In this document: positions 1 to 5,964 of the stretch, piece after piece
Layout: every line of letters starts with the position of its first letter
Position numbering within the stretch: the stretch's first letter is position 1
Assembly: GCA_022425185.1 (NCBI GenBank)
Contig: JAKMFY010000266.1
Span: 1 to 5,964 of the forward strand
From: Candidatus Poseidoniaceae archaeon
GTDB lineage: Archaea > Thermoplasmatota > Poseidoniia > Poseidoniales > Poseidoniaceae
Reading direction: 5' to 3'
DNA: 5,964 nt
Made by a program: the position numbers and the translations under genes
Notes under the pieces: generated by a model
Told to the model about the DNA's origin: nothing
The model's database searches: none
What the model saw: only the letters and a program-made list of their open reading frames with translations

Positions 1-501
1 TTTGCTCAATCGGTTTTACAACAAACGAATCAAGTGGATGTATTGGTCAACAATGCAGGACGAATGGATGGTCGATGGCAGACAATAGGAGAGGTCGATC
101 CTGATGTTTCTTTGGAGGTACTCAATGTGAACACGATTGGTCCTTTGAGAGTGACGCAAGCATTGTGGCCTTTATTGGAAAAGACCAGTAACTCGAAAGT
201 TGCGAACATCTCCAGTCTGATGGGTTCAATCGATGATTGTCAAAGTGGAAGATCCTATGCATATCGTACCAGCAAAACAGGATTGAATATGATTACAAAA
301 ATCCTATCGGTTGAAGGAAGAGATGCAGATGTTTCAGTCTCCTGCTACCATCCTGGATGGGTTCAAACAGACATGGGTGGCGAACGCGCTCCCGTGCAAG
401 CACATGAATCAGTCAAGGGGTTAATCGGATTGATAGAGATGCAAGATGGGGAGCGAAGTGGTCGCTTTTTTGAATACACTGGGGTCGAATTACCGTGGTA
501 G
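1..501 (+). CDS. Short-chain dehydrogenase/reductase, C-factor/sniffer-like, 5'-truncated
   Basis: This is the C-terminal part (166 residues) of an NAD(P)-dependent SDR oxidoreductase, presumably cytosolic. The frame is open from base 1, so the gene begins outside the window; the GTG at 34 is not a credible start because it would remove the Rossmann dinucleotide-binding half. Seen in the fragment: NNAG at residues 17-20, the helix alpha-4 Asn in VNT (N44), the catalytic Ser in ISS (71-72), and YxxxK (Y88, K92), so the Asn-Ser-Tyr-Lys tetrad is complete. The HPGWVQTDMGG segment and the ending GVELPW resemble the C-factor (CsgA)/sniffer carbonyl reductase group, whose members are about 230-250 residues, so roughly 70-80 residues are missing. 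The substrate cannot be inferred. Its stop overlaps the start of the downstream glycosylase gene, suggesting co-transcription and translational coupling. Confidence 0.9.
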   Translation, partial: FAQSVLQQTNQVDVLVNNAGRMDGRWQTIGEVDPDVSLEVLNVNTIGPLRVTQALWPLLEKTSNSKVANISSLMGSIDDCQSGRSYAYRTSKTGLNMITKILSVEGRDADVSVSCYHPGWVQTDMGGERAPVQAHESVKGLIGLIEMQDGERSGRFFEYTGVELPW

Positions 502-1232
502 AAGCCATCGTAGAAGACCTACTCAATGCTGCAAAACTTCTTTCAGAGAAATGCACAAAAAAAATTCCTAAATTGCTCAAACATAAGGATGTAGCACACG
601 TTACAAATCCACTGGATTATGCGTGGGAACTTCACGAACAATTTATCCGTAAATGGGGTGGATGCGGAGCAAAAACTCTGTTACTCGGGATGAATCCAGG
701 ACCTTACGGAATGGCGCAAACTGGAGTCCCATTTGGAGCGACCAAGATGGCAAGAGACATTCTTGGAATAGAGCCTGTTGAACTTCAAACTCCTTCAGGA
801 GCTCATCCAAAACGGCCAATACAAGGACTCTCCATGGAACGTCAGGAGGTTTCAGGAACTCGATTCTGGACCTTTATGGTAGAGCATTATGGTTCAATTG
901 AATCTACTTTTTCAAACATTTTTGTTGTCAATCATTGTCCTTTGTTGATTCTAGGAGAAACAGGACGAAACATTACTCCTGTCGACATTCCTAAAGCGAT
1001 TATCAATCCCATTCTTGACCTCTGCGATCAGCATCTCAAATCGGTGGTTGACATTATGGGCATTGAACGAATAGTTGGTGTTGGAAATTATGCCAAGAAG
1101 AGAGCTAAAACGATTGTACCAGAATTAGATATTGATGCAATGTGGCACCCCAGTCCTGCTTCTCCACTTGCAAATCGAAACGGTGGAGCGGATTGGAGAG
1201 CGAACGTCGCTTCTAAACTTCCCCTTTCATAA
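495..1232 (+). CDS. SMUG1-type single-strand-selective uracil-DNA glycosylase
   Basis: Predicted base-excision repair enzyme of the SMUG1 family in the uracil-DNA glycosylase superfamily, which removes uracil and oxidised pyrimidines such as 5-hydroxymethyluracil. Seen: motif 1 GMNPGPYGMAQTGVPFG at residues 65-81, where N67 matches the water-activating Asn and F80 the uracil-stacking Phe of human SMUG1; VVNHCPLL with the base-recognition Asn at N146; GRNITP after it; and motif 2 HPSPASP with H218. Length 245 is close to the family (human about 270). The only usable start is GTG at 495: an in-frame TGA lies at 471 and the next in-frame ATG falls inside motif 1. The start overlaps the SDR stop by 7 bases. 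The loop after HPSPASP is longer than I recall for human SMUG1 (ANRNGGADW against ANKGW). Family assignment is strong; substrate range is inferred. Confidence 0.93.
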   Translation: MVEAIVEDLLNAAKLLSEKCTKKIPKLLKHKDVAHVTNPLDYAWELHEQFIRKWGGCGAKTLLLGMNPGPYGMAQTGVPFGATKMARDILGIEPVELQTPSGAHPKRPIQGLSMERQEVSGTRFWTFMVEHYGSIESTFSNIFVVNHCPLLILGETGRNITPVDIPKAIINPILDLCDQHLKSVVDIMGIERIVGVGNYAKKRAKTIVPELDIDAMWHPSPASPLANRNGGADWRANVASKLPLS

Positions 1233-1238
1233 ATAGTC

Positions 1239-1242
1239 GGGG
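1239..1242 (+). promoter_or_regulatory. GGGG run upstream of acyl-CoA synthetase start
   Basis: A GGGGAT run sits 10 bases before the GTG at 1253. It is not a classical GGAGG ribosome binding site, but a similar G-run precedes the other three gene starts. A role in translation initiation is inference only. Confidence 0.25.
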
Positions 1243-1252
1243 ATGTAATTAA

Positions 1253-1268
1253 GTGTTGGAACCAACAC
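1253..1268 (+). repeat. 16-base palindrome at the 5' end of the acyl-CoA synthetase gene
   Basis: The sequence GTGTTGGAACCAACAC is a 7-base perfect inverted repeat around a central AA. Its first three bases are the GTG start candidate, and an in-frame TAA (1250-1252) abuts it on the left. If translation really begins at ATG 1277, the palindrome would lie in the leader, where an operator for a dimeric regulator is expected. Inverted repeats of this size occur by chance in several kilobases, so position is the main argument. Confidence 0.35.
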
Positions 1269-3187
1269 CGAACGCCATGCAACAACAACTCGCATGGGAA
1301 CGACAGCCTGACAACCGACAGTGGTTAAAGCCTGAAGGCGACGATCCAAGAACGCTTTACCAAATGCTCATGACAAGCGTTGAACGCTTTGCTGACAACC
1401 CATGTTTTGGTTTCATTCCAGAAAAGGGAATGCCCCGTGTGCATATGACCTACGGGGAATTTGGAGAACTTGCCACTTCTGTTGGTAAGCAACTTCGTGA
1501 TGTTGGCGTGGAAGCCGGAGATAGAGTAGCAATGATCCTTAACAATTCAGTTGAATGGGCAGCAATTTCTTACGGTGCCAATGCCATCGGTGCAGCCTAC
1601 ACAGCAATGTATACGCATCAGCATGGTTCTGAATGGGCATTTATTCTCGGAGACTCAACTCCCTCATTGATTGCAGTATCAGATACAGAAATTCTGGACA
1701 AACTTGTCGCAAACATGCCTGATGATGCTTCAAAATGGCCAAAGTGTGGAATCCTTTTGTTGGGCAACGAACCTGCAAACCAATTACCTCCTGAAGGCGT
1801 GTCTGTTCACGAATGGGCATCATTTGTTGCTGATGGCCGTGCAAGTGAAGCTGCAATCGAAATCGCTGATGATCCGTTTGCACTCAACACTCTCATCTAC
1901 ACTTCAGGAACCACTGGAAACCCTAAGGGTGTTATGCTTACAAATTGGAACACACTTTCCAACGTCCTATGTGTTCAATCTGCATTCGTCATCTATGTTG
2001 GCGACAAGAATGCTGCGTTTTTGCCTTGGGCACACTCGTTTGGAAGTACCTTCGATTTGCACTGGATGCTACGCTGTGGAGTACACATCAACCTCATTTC
2101 TGATCTAACAAAGATTGCAGATGAGTGTATTGAAATCAAGCCAGCAGTCTTGCTTGCAGTACCGAGAGTATGGAACAAATTCTATGATCGAGTGAACAGC
2201 CAGTTTGATGCCGCAACTGGACTGAAAAAGATACTTATCGGCAAGGCAAAGAAACATGCAACACGAAGAATCGCTAAAGCTGGCGTAGAATGTGATGCAG
2301 TACCTGCTAAGGGTTTCTTTGACAAACTGTATGACAAACTTGTTTGGTCCAAGGTTAGAGCACGATTTGGTGGCAACATCAGATTCTGTATGTCAGGTGC
2401 AGCAGCATTATCTCCAGACGTAGCAGAATTTATCCAACAAGTTGGATTTAGTTGCTATGAAGGATACGGTCTTACTGAGACTTCGCCACTGGTAGCCGCT
2501 AATGGCTGGTCTGGACCAGGAAAATCAAAACTACGCTGTGTTGGCCTCGTAGCAAATGGCGTCAAGGTGACAATTGATACCGATGCCTGGGACGATCCTG
2601 ACCGACCTGACGAAGGAGAAATCATCGTTCACGGACCTAACGTTATGAAGGGATATTGGAACAACGAAGAGGCAACAAAGGAAGTCATCATGGAACCAGG
2701 TGTATTCCGTACTGGAGATCTTGGTAAACTGGATTCAAAGGGTTACCTTTCAATCACTGGTCGTGTAAAGAGCCAATTCAAACTTGAAAACGGGAAGTAC
2801 GTCTCACCTGCTCCATTGGAAGAGAATGTCAAACTCTCTCCACTTGTAGAGCAAGCTGCTCTCGATGGAAGAAATATGCTTCGAACATTCATCATCATCC
2901 ATCCAAACATGGATGCAATGAAGCAAGCACTTTCTGCTGCTGGTAAGGATGCATCAGGTTCTGATGAAGAACTCTGTGCCCGAGAAGAAACTCGAACATG
3001 GATGCTCAATGAATTGAAGACCAACTCCATGATGGAGCCGACCTGGAAAGGATATGAGCGACCTGCAAACATTATCCTGGACCATCAAGAATGGACCACA
3101 GATAATGACCTGTTGACACCATCGATGAAGGTCAAGCTACGAAACCTTCTCTCACGGCACGAAAGTAGTATTGAAGCCTTCAAGTGA
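1253..3187 (+). CDS. Long-chain fatty acid--CoA ligase (AMP-forming)
   Basis: Member of the ANL adenylate-forming superfamily: activates a fatty acid with ATP to acyl-AMP, then transfers it to CoA; cytosolic or membrane-associated. Motifs in order: P-loop YTSGTTGNPKG at residues 216-226, LPWAHSFG near 257-264, GYGLTETSP at 404-412, RTGDLG at 486-491 with the ribose-binding Asp, the hinge region GRVKSQFKLENGKY at 503-516, and the C-terminal catalytic-type Lys in PSMKVK (K626 or K628). The basic insert around residues 330-375 and the FKLENGKYVSP signature place it with long-chain (ACSL/FadD15-like) enzymes rather than acetyl-CoA synthetases; 644 residues fits. Start: GTG 1253 directly follows an in-frame TAA; ATG 1277 (eight residues shorter) is equally compatible because the first residues are not conserved. 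Chain-length preference is not readable. Confidence 0.92.
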   Translation: MLEPTPNAMQQQLAWERQPDNRQWLKPEGDDPRTLYQMLMTSVERFADNPCFGFIPEKGMPRVHMTYGEFGELATSVGKQLRDVGVEAGDRVAMILNNSVEWAAISYGANAIGAAYTAMYTHQHGSEWAFILGDSTPSLIAVSDTEILDKLVANMPDDASKWPKCGILLLGNEPANQLPPEGVSVHEWASFVADGRASEAAIEIADDPFALNTLIYTSGTTGNPKGVMLTNWNTLSNVLCVQSAFVIYVGDKNAAFLPWAHSFGSTFDLHWMLRCGVHINLISDLTKIADECIEIKPAVLLAVPRVWNKFYDRVNSQFDAATGLKKILIGKAKKHATRRIAKAGVECDAVPAKGFFDKLYDKLVWSKVRARFGGNIRFCMSGAAALSPDVAEFIQQVGFSCYEGYGLTETSPLVAANGWSGPGKSKLRCVGLVANGVKVTIDTDAWDDPDRPDEGEIIVHGPNVMKGYWNNEEATKEVIMEPGVFRTGDLGKLDSKGYLSITGRVKSQFKLENGKYVSPAPLEENVKLSPLVEQAALDGRNMLRTFIIIHPNMDAMKQALSAAGKDASGSDEELCAREETRTWMLNELKTNSMMEPTWKGYERPANIILDHQEWTTDNDLLTPSMKVKLRNLLSRHESSIEAFK

Positions 3188-3204
3188 AGACCTATTCAAC
3201 CGAT

Positions 3205-3229
3205 TGGGTTTTGAACACCCAGTTGTGGG
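3205..3229 (+). repeat. Overlapping short inverted repeats in the gap before the ABC-F gene
   Basis: The 59-base gap contains TGGGT (3205-3209), ACCCA (3217-3221) and TGGG (3226-3229). The central arm can pair with either flank, giving two mutually exclusive short stems with loops of 7 and 4 bases. There is no T-tract after either, so it is not a convincing terminator. It could be a leader structure or chance. Confidence 0.25.
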
Positions 3230-3237
3230 CTTAGCGT

Positions 3238-3246
3238 GGGGATACT
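3238..3246 (+). promoter_or_regulatory. GGGGATACT element immediately before the ABC-F start
   Basis: GGGGAT ends 3 bases before the ATG, giving GGGGATACTATGG. The icmF-like gene has the near-identical GGGATGACTATGG. The spacing is too short for a standard Shine-Dalgarno and the bases do not match GGAGG, so a translation-initiation or short-leader role is only inferred from the recurrence. Confidence 0.3.
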
Positions 3247-4923
3247 ATGGTTCGCGAACTCATTACTGTCGAAGCCGTTGACCGAAGTTTTGGTTCAACC
3301 GATGTACTCCAAGACATTAATCTCATCATAAACGATGGAGATCGTATAGGAATCGTTGGTCACAACGGTGCTGGAAAGACAACACTCCTCAACACCATTA
3401 GTGAACAAGAACAAGATGTTGGTGATATTGTATTCGCTCCAGGAATACGAATCGCATATTTGACACAGATTCGAGACATTGAATCGGAGTCGACCATCGA
3501 AGGAGAACTCGGTCGTAAGGGACGCCAATTCCAAGAATTGGAAGAAGAAATTTCAGCCATTGAAGCGCAGATGATTGACCCTGCTTTCTACGATGGAGAT
3601 TGGGAACCTGTTATGGAACGATATTCAGAACTGCAACAAACACTTGCAGCCTCTGGTGGAGGAAATGTTGCTGGAATTGCGAAAGGTATTCTGGAACAAC
3701 TCGGTCTTGATAAACATCCAATGGACATGAACGTCTCGCATCTTTCTGGTGGAGAAAAAGCAAAACTTGCTCTTGCCCGTCAACTTGTTGGACTGTCTGG
3801 TATCGATGTCATGTTTCTTGACGAGCCGACAAATCACTTGGACATTGAAACGACTGAGTGGCTTGAATCCTTCTTGAAGGATTTCAAGGGCGCACAGTTA
3901 ATCGTATCTCACGACCGATATTTCCTCGACCAGGTTTGCACTCGTATCGTTGAAGTCGACAATCTACGAGCTTGGCCATGGAAGGGTAATTACAGCCAAT
4001 TTATCGTTCAGAAAGAAGCCAGTGAAAAGGCACTTGGAGAACACATTGCAACCCTTGAGAAGAAGATTCAATCCACAACTGGTGCAATTCAACAAATGAA
4101 GCGAGCCAACAAATACGACAAGTCGATTTCTGCAAAACACAAGATGATTACTCGTATGCAGCAAGAACTCAAAGCATTGAATGCAAGAGTTTCTAGAAAG
4201 AGAAAACCACTCATTCTCACACTCGATGCACTTGACAAAGCGAGTATGGATGTTCTCGAATTGGTGGATGCCACAATGACCTTTGAGGGACTCGAGCGCC
4301 CAATCCTCGACAACCAGACTCTCGAAGTTCGTAAGGGTGACCGTATTGGTATCGTTGGTGGAAACGGACAAGGAAAGACAACATTACTCAAGATCATCAA
4401 TGGCGATTTGAAACTGGATAGTGGAAAAGTCGATGTTTCCCCTGGTTCAGTCATTGGCTACTTCCATCAAGATCACGCAACACTTGACTTTGAACTCAAT
4501 GCAGTTGAACAAATACAAAAATTGCGCCCTGATTACCAATATGGTGATATTCGTGCTGCATTAGGCAGATTCCAATTTGCAAGCGATCAAGTTGGAACAA
4601 AACTGAAGCAACTCTCTGGTGGAGAACGTGCTCGTGTTGCTCTACTCAAACTCCTTCTCGAAGATAACAATCTCTTGCTCATGGACGAACCGACAAATCA
4701 CTTGGACATGGAATCAAAAGAAACGCTTGAAGAGGCACTAATTGGATATGAAGGATCACTCATCACTGTATCGCACGACCGTTGGTTCCTCGACCAATGC
4801 GTCAATCGAATATGGGAATTAAAAGATGGAAAAATCAAGGTTTACTATGGTAATTATACTGATTACGTTCGAGCCAAACTTGGCCTTCCACCACTTGCAG
4901 ACGAAGAAATATCTCAAGTCTGA
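3247..4923 (+). CDS. ABC-F family ATPase (ribosome-associated type)
   Basis: Soluble protein with two ABC ATPase domains and no membrane segment, the layout of ABC-F proteins (EttA, Uup, YbiT, resistance factors) that bind the ribosomal E site. Domain 1: Walker A GHNGAGKT at 38-45, an arm-like acidic helical insert at about 93-150, signature LSGGE at 166-170, Walker B MFLDEPTNHLD at 189-199, H-loop SHDR at 221-224. The interdomain linker (about 248-320) is charged and helical, as expected of the P-site tRNA interaction motif. Domain 2: Walker A GGNGQGKT at 371-378, signature at 456-460, Walker B MDEPTNHLD at 479-487, SHDRWF at 509-514. Both catalytic Glu (E193, E481) are present. Length 558 is EttA-like and there is no long C-terminal coiled coil as in Uup. 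Nothing marks it as an antibiotic-resistance factor. The start fits the conserved N-terminal strand. Confidence 0.95.
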   Translation: MVRELITVEAVDRSFGSTDVLQDINLIINDGDRIGIVGHNGAGKTTLLNTISEQEQDVGDIVFAPGIRIAYLTQIRDIESESTIEGELGRKGRQFQELEEEISAIEAQMIDPAFYDGDWEPVMERYSELQQTLAASGGGNVAGIAKGILEQLGLDKHPMDMNVSHLSGGEKAKLALARQLVGLSGIDVMFLDEPTNHLDIETTEWLESFLKDFKGAQLIVSHDRYFLDQVCTRIVEVDNLRAWPWKGNYSQFIVQKEASEKALGEHIATLEKKIQSTTGAIQQMKRANKYDKSISAKHKMITRMQQELKALNARVSRKRKPLILTLDALDKASMDVLELVDATMTFEGLERPILDNQTLEVRKGDRIGIVGGNGQGKTTLLKIINGDLKLDSGKVDVSPGSVIGYFHQDHATLDFELNAVEQIQKLRPDYQYGDIRAALGRFQFASDQVGTKLKQLSGGERARVALLKLLLEDNNLLLMDEPTNHLDMESKETLEEALIGYEGSLITVSHDRWFLDQCVNRIWELKDGKIKVYYGNYTDYVRAKLGLPPLADEEISQV

Positions 4924-4945
4924 ATACACCCTTGATTTCATGAAC

Positions 4946-4963
4946 TCATTCCACTTGGGATGA
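4946..4963 (+). other. Hairpin over the first candidate start of the icmF-like gene
   Basis: TCATTCC (4946-4952) can pair with GGGATGA (4957-4963) through a 4-base loop, giving a 7-base-pair stem with one G-U pair in RNA. It would bury the ATG at 4960 and leave the ATG at 4966 just outside the stem. No T-tract follows, so it is not terminator-like. It may be fortuitous. Confidence 0.3.
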
Positions 4964-4965
4964 CT

Positions 4966-5964
4966 ATGGCCGAAGACGAGACGGAGCAACCCGTGTTCGA
5001 AACGAGTACTGGTCCAGTACGTGTCATCACTGCTGCATCGCTCTTCGATGGTCATGATGCAGCCATCAACGTCATGCGTCGATTGATTCAATCTTCGGGA
5101 GCTGAAGTCATCCATCTCGGTCATGATCGTTCTGCAAAGGATGTCGTAGATTGTGCAATCCAAGAGGACGCTCATGCGATTGCATTGACCTCTTATCAAG
5201 GAGGACACGTCGAATACTTCACCTACATTCGGGAACTCCTCGATGAAGCTGGGTGCGAGCATGTACGAATTTTTGGAGGCGGTGGAGGAACCATCACACC
5301 TCCCGAAATAAGGGACCTTCATCAAGCGGGAATTTCAAAAATCTATTCACCAGATGATGGCAGAAAGATGGGGCTGATGGGTATGATTCATCACTTGATG
5401 GGACAATCTGCCGAGGTTGACTTGATCAGTGATGAGCGAATGAAATCCCTCAAAGGACCTGTCACAGCAAATGATATGGCTGATGTAGGACTTTTGCTTA
5501 CACTTTCTGAATCTGCAGATGATGCATCATTCAAATCTATGCTGGAGTTATGCCGTTCGTCTGACGAAGAAGTACCTGTGATTGGATTTACAGGGACAGG
5601 TGGCGCTGGAAAATCAAGTCTTCTCGATGAATTGATGCTACGAATTCAACGAGATAATCCAGGCAAGAAAGTATGCCTACTCTGTGTTGATCCAACACGA
5701 AAGAGAACTGGTGGAGCACTTCTGGGTGATCGTATTCGAATGAATTCCCTTTCCAATAATGACCTTTACATGCGTAGTCTTGCAAGTAGAGGAAGCGGTT
5801 CTGAGATTAGTGCTAACCTAGATCGTGCCATCGAAGTAGCAAAGGCAGTAGGTTTCGATCTCATCTTCTGTGAAACAAGTGGAATTGGCCAAGGAAGTGA
5901 TGCAATCACTTCGGTTGCAGACCGCTCCTTGTACGTCATGACTGCAGAATTCGGAGCACACACT
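4966..5964 (+). CDS. icmF: IcmF-like fused acyl-CoA mutase (B12 domain + G-protein chaperone), 3'-truncated
   Basis: N-terminal 333 residues of an adenosylcobalamin-dependent mutase of the isobutyryl-CoA mutase fused type; the frame is open to the window edge, so most of the protein (family about 1,080-1,100 residues) is missing. Residues about 17-150 form a B12-binding Rossmann domain: FDGHDAA with the cobalt-ligand His at 30, TSYQGGH at 75-81, the glycine run at 104-108, and YSPDDG at 127-132. Residues from about 203 form a MeaB/ArgK-type G domain: P-loop GTGGAGKS at 210-217, VDPTR at 241-245, GGALLGDR at 249-256, ETSGIGQ at 303-309. In the family this GTPase gates cofactor loading and protects the mutase. 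The TIM-barrel mutase domain and NKxD motif would lie downstream. The order B12-G distinguishes it from stand-alone methylmalonyl-CoA mutase subunits. Substrate (isobutyryl, butyryl, isovaleryl or pivalyl-CoA) cannot be told. An in-frame ATG at 4960 is an alternative start. Confidence 0.92.
   Translation, partial: MAEDETEQPVFETSTGPVRVITAASLFDGHDAAINVMRRLIQSSGAEVIHLGHDRSAKDVVDCAIQEDAHAIALTSYQGGHVEYFTYIRELLDEAGCEHVRIFGGGGGTITPPEIRDLHQAGISKIYSPDDGRKMGLMGMIHHLMGQSAEVDLISDERMKSLKGPVTANDMADVGLLLTLSESADDASFKSMLELCRSSDEEVPVIGFTGTGGAGKSSLLDELMLRIQRDNPGKKVCLLCVDPTRKRTGGALLGDRIRMNSLSNNDLYMRSLASRGSGSEISANLDRAIEVAKAVGFDLIFCETSGIGQGSDAITSVADRSLYVMTAEFGAHT

Noticed and set aside
34..501. Reading the SDR as a complete small protein starting at GTG 34
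   Set aside because: The frame stays open to base 1 and the protein would begin at NNAG, lacking the cofactor-binding half of the fold; it is a window-edge truncation.
1671..2108. Plus-strand 145-codon open frame inside the acyl-CoA synthetase
   Set aside because: Out-of-frame shadow of the region containing the ATP-binding P-loop; no family resemblance.
3188..3246. Bacterial sigma-70-like promoter (TTGAAC at 3211) or archaeal TATA box
   Set aside because: No acceptable -10 hexamer lies 16-18 bases downstream of TTGAAC and no TATA-like A/T stretch is present in the gap.
3964..4454. Two minus-strand open frames of 135 and 121 codons
   Set aside because: Both are antisense to the ABC-F linker and second ATPase domain, overlap each other in different frames, and are low-complexity in composition (Ser/Leu/Cys-rich), as expected of shadow frames.
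3826..4709. A 20-base exact repeat (3826-3845 and 4690-4709)
   Set aside because: Both copies encode the PTNHLD Walker B segment of the two ABC domains, so the repeat reflects domain duplication and codon use, not a mobile or regulatory repeat.
4937..4944. 8-base palindrome TTCATGAA after the ABC-F stop
   Set aside because: Too short to be meaningful; such palindromes are expected by chance at this length.
4819..5325. Minus-strand open frame of 168 codons
   Set aside because: It lies antisense to the ABC-F C-terminus and the strongly conserved B12-binding domain; its translation shows no recognisable family.

Overview
The window is gene-dense and entirely plus-strand, with five protein genes separated by at most about 60 bases: a 5'-truncated short-chain dehydrogenase/reductase (SDR), a SMUG1-type uracil-DNA glycosylase, a long-chain acyl-CoA synthetase, an ABC-F ATPase, and the first third of an IcmF-type fused B12-dependent acyl-CoA mutase that runs off the right edge. 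No RNA genes, mobile elements, CRISPR repeats or phage genes are visible. Long minus-strand open frames exist but lie antisense to well-conserved proteins.

Layout: 1-501 is the SDR C-terminal part (C-factor/sniffer-like). 495-1232 is the SMUG1-like gene, whose GTG start overlaps the SDR stop by 7 bases. A 20-base gap leads to the acyl-CoA synthetase (1253-3187, GTG start; an ATG at 1277 is also possible), and a 16-base palindrome lies exactly at its 5' end. A 59-base gap with small overlapping inverted repeats precedes the ABC-F gene (3247-4923). A short gap with a 7-base-pair hairpin leads into the icmF-like gene (from 4960 or 4966).

Organism: compact gene order, moderate GC (estimated by eye, low-to-mid 40s percent), use of GTG starts and no intron-like interruptions indicate a prokaryote. 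No classical purine-rich GGAGG Shine-Dalgarno precedes any start; instead a GGGG or GGGAT run lies 5-10 bases upstream. The gene mix fits a free-living heterotroph that handles fatty or branched acyl-CoAs. A planktonic archaeon (for example Marine Group II) or a bacterium are both possible; the sequence alone does not decide.

Function: the acyl-CoA synthetase makes acyl-CoA thioesters from free acids, and the IcmF-like enzyme would rearrange short branched or linear acyl-CoAs, so the right half has a plausible acyl-CoA theme with a translation-associated ABC-F gene between. The SDR and DNA-repair gene appear translationally coupled but share no obvious pathway. I see familiar families in an unusual arrangement, not a clearly new system.
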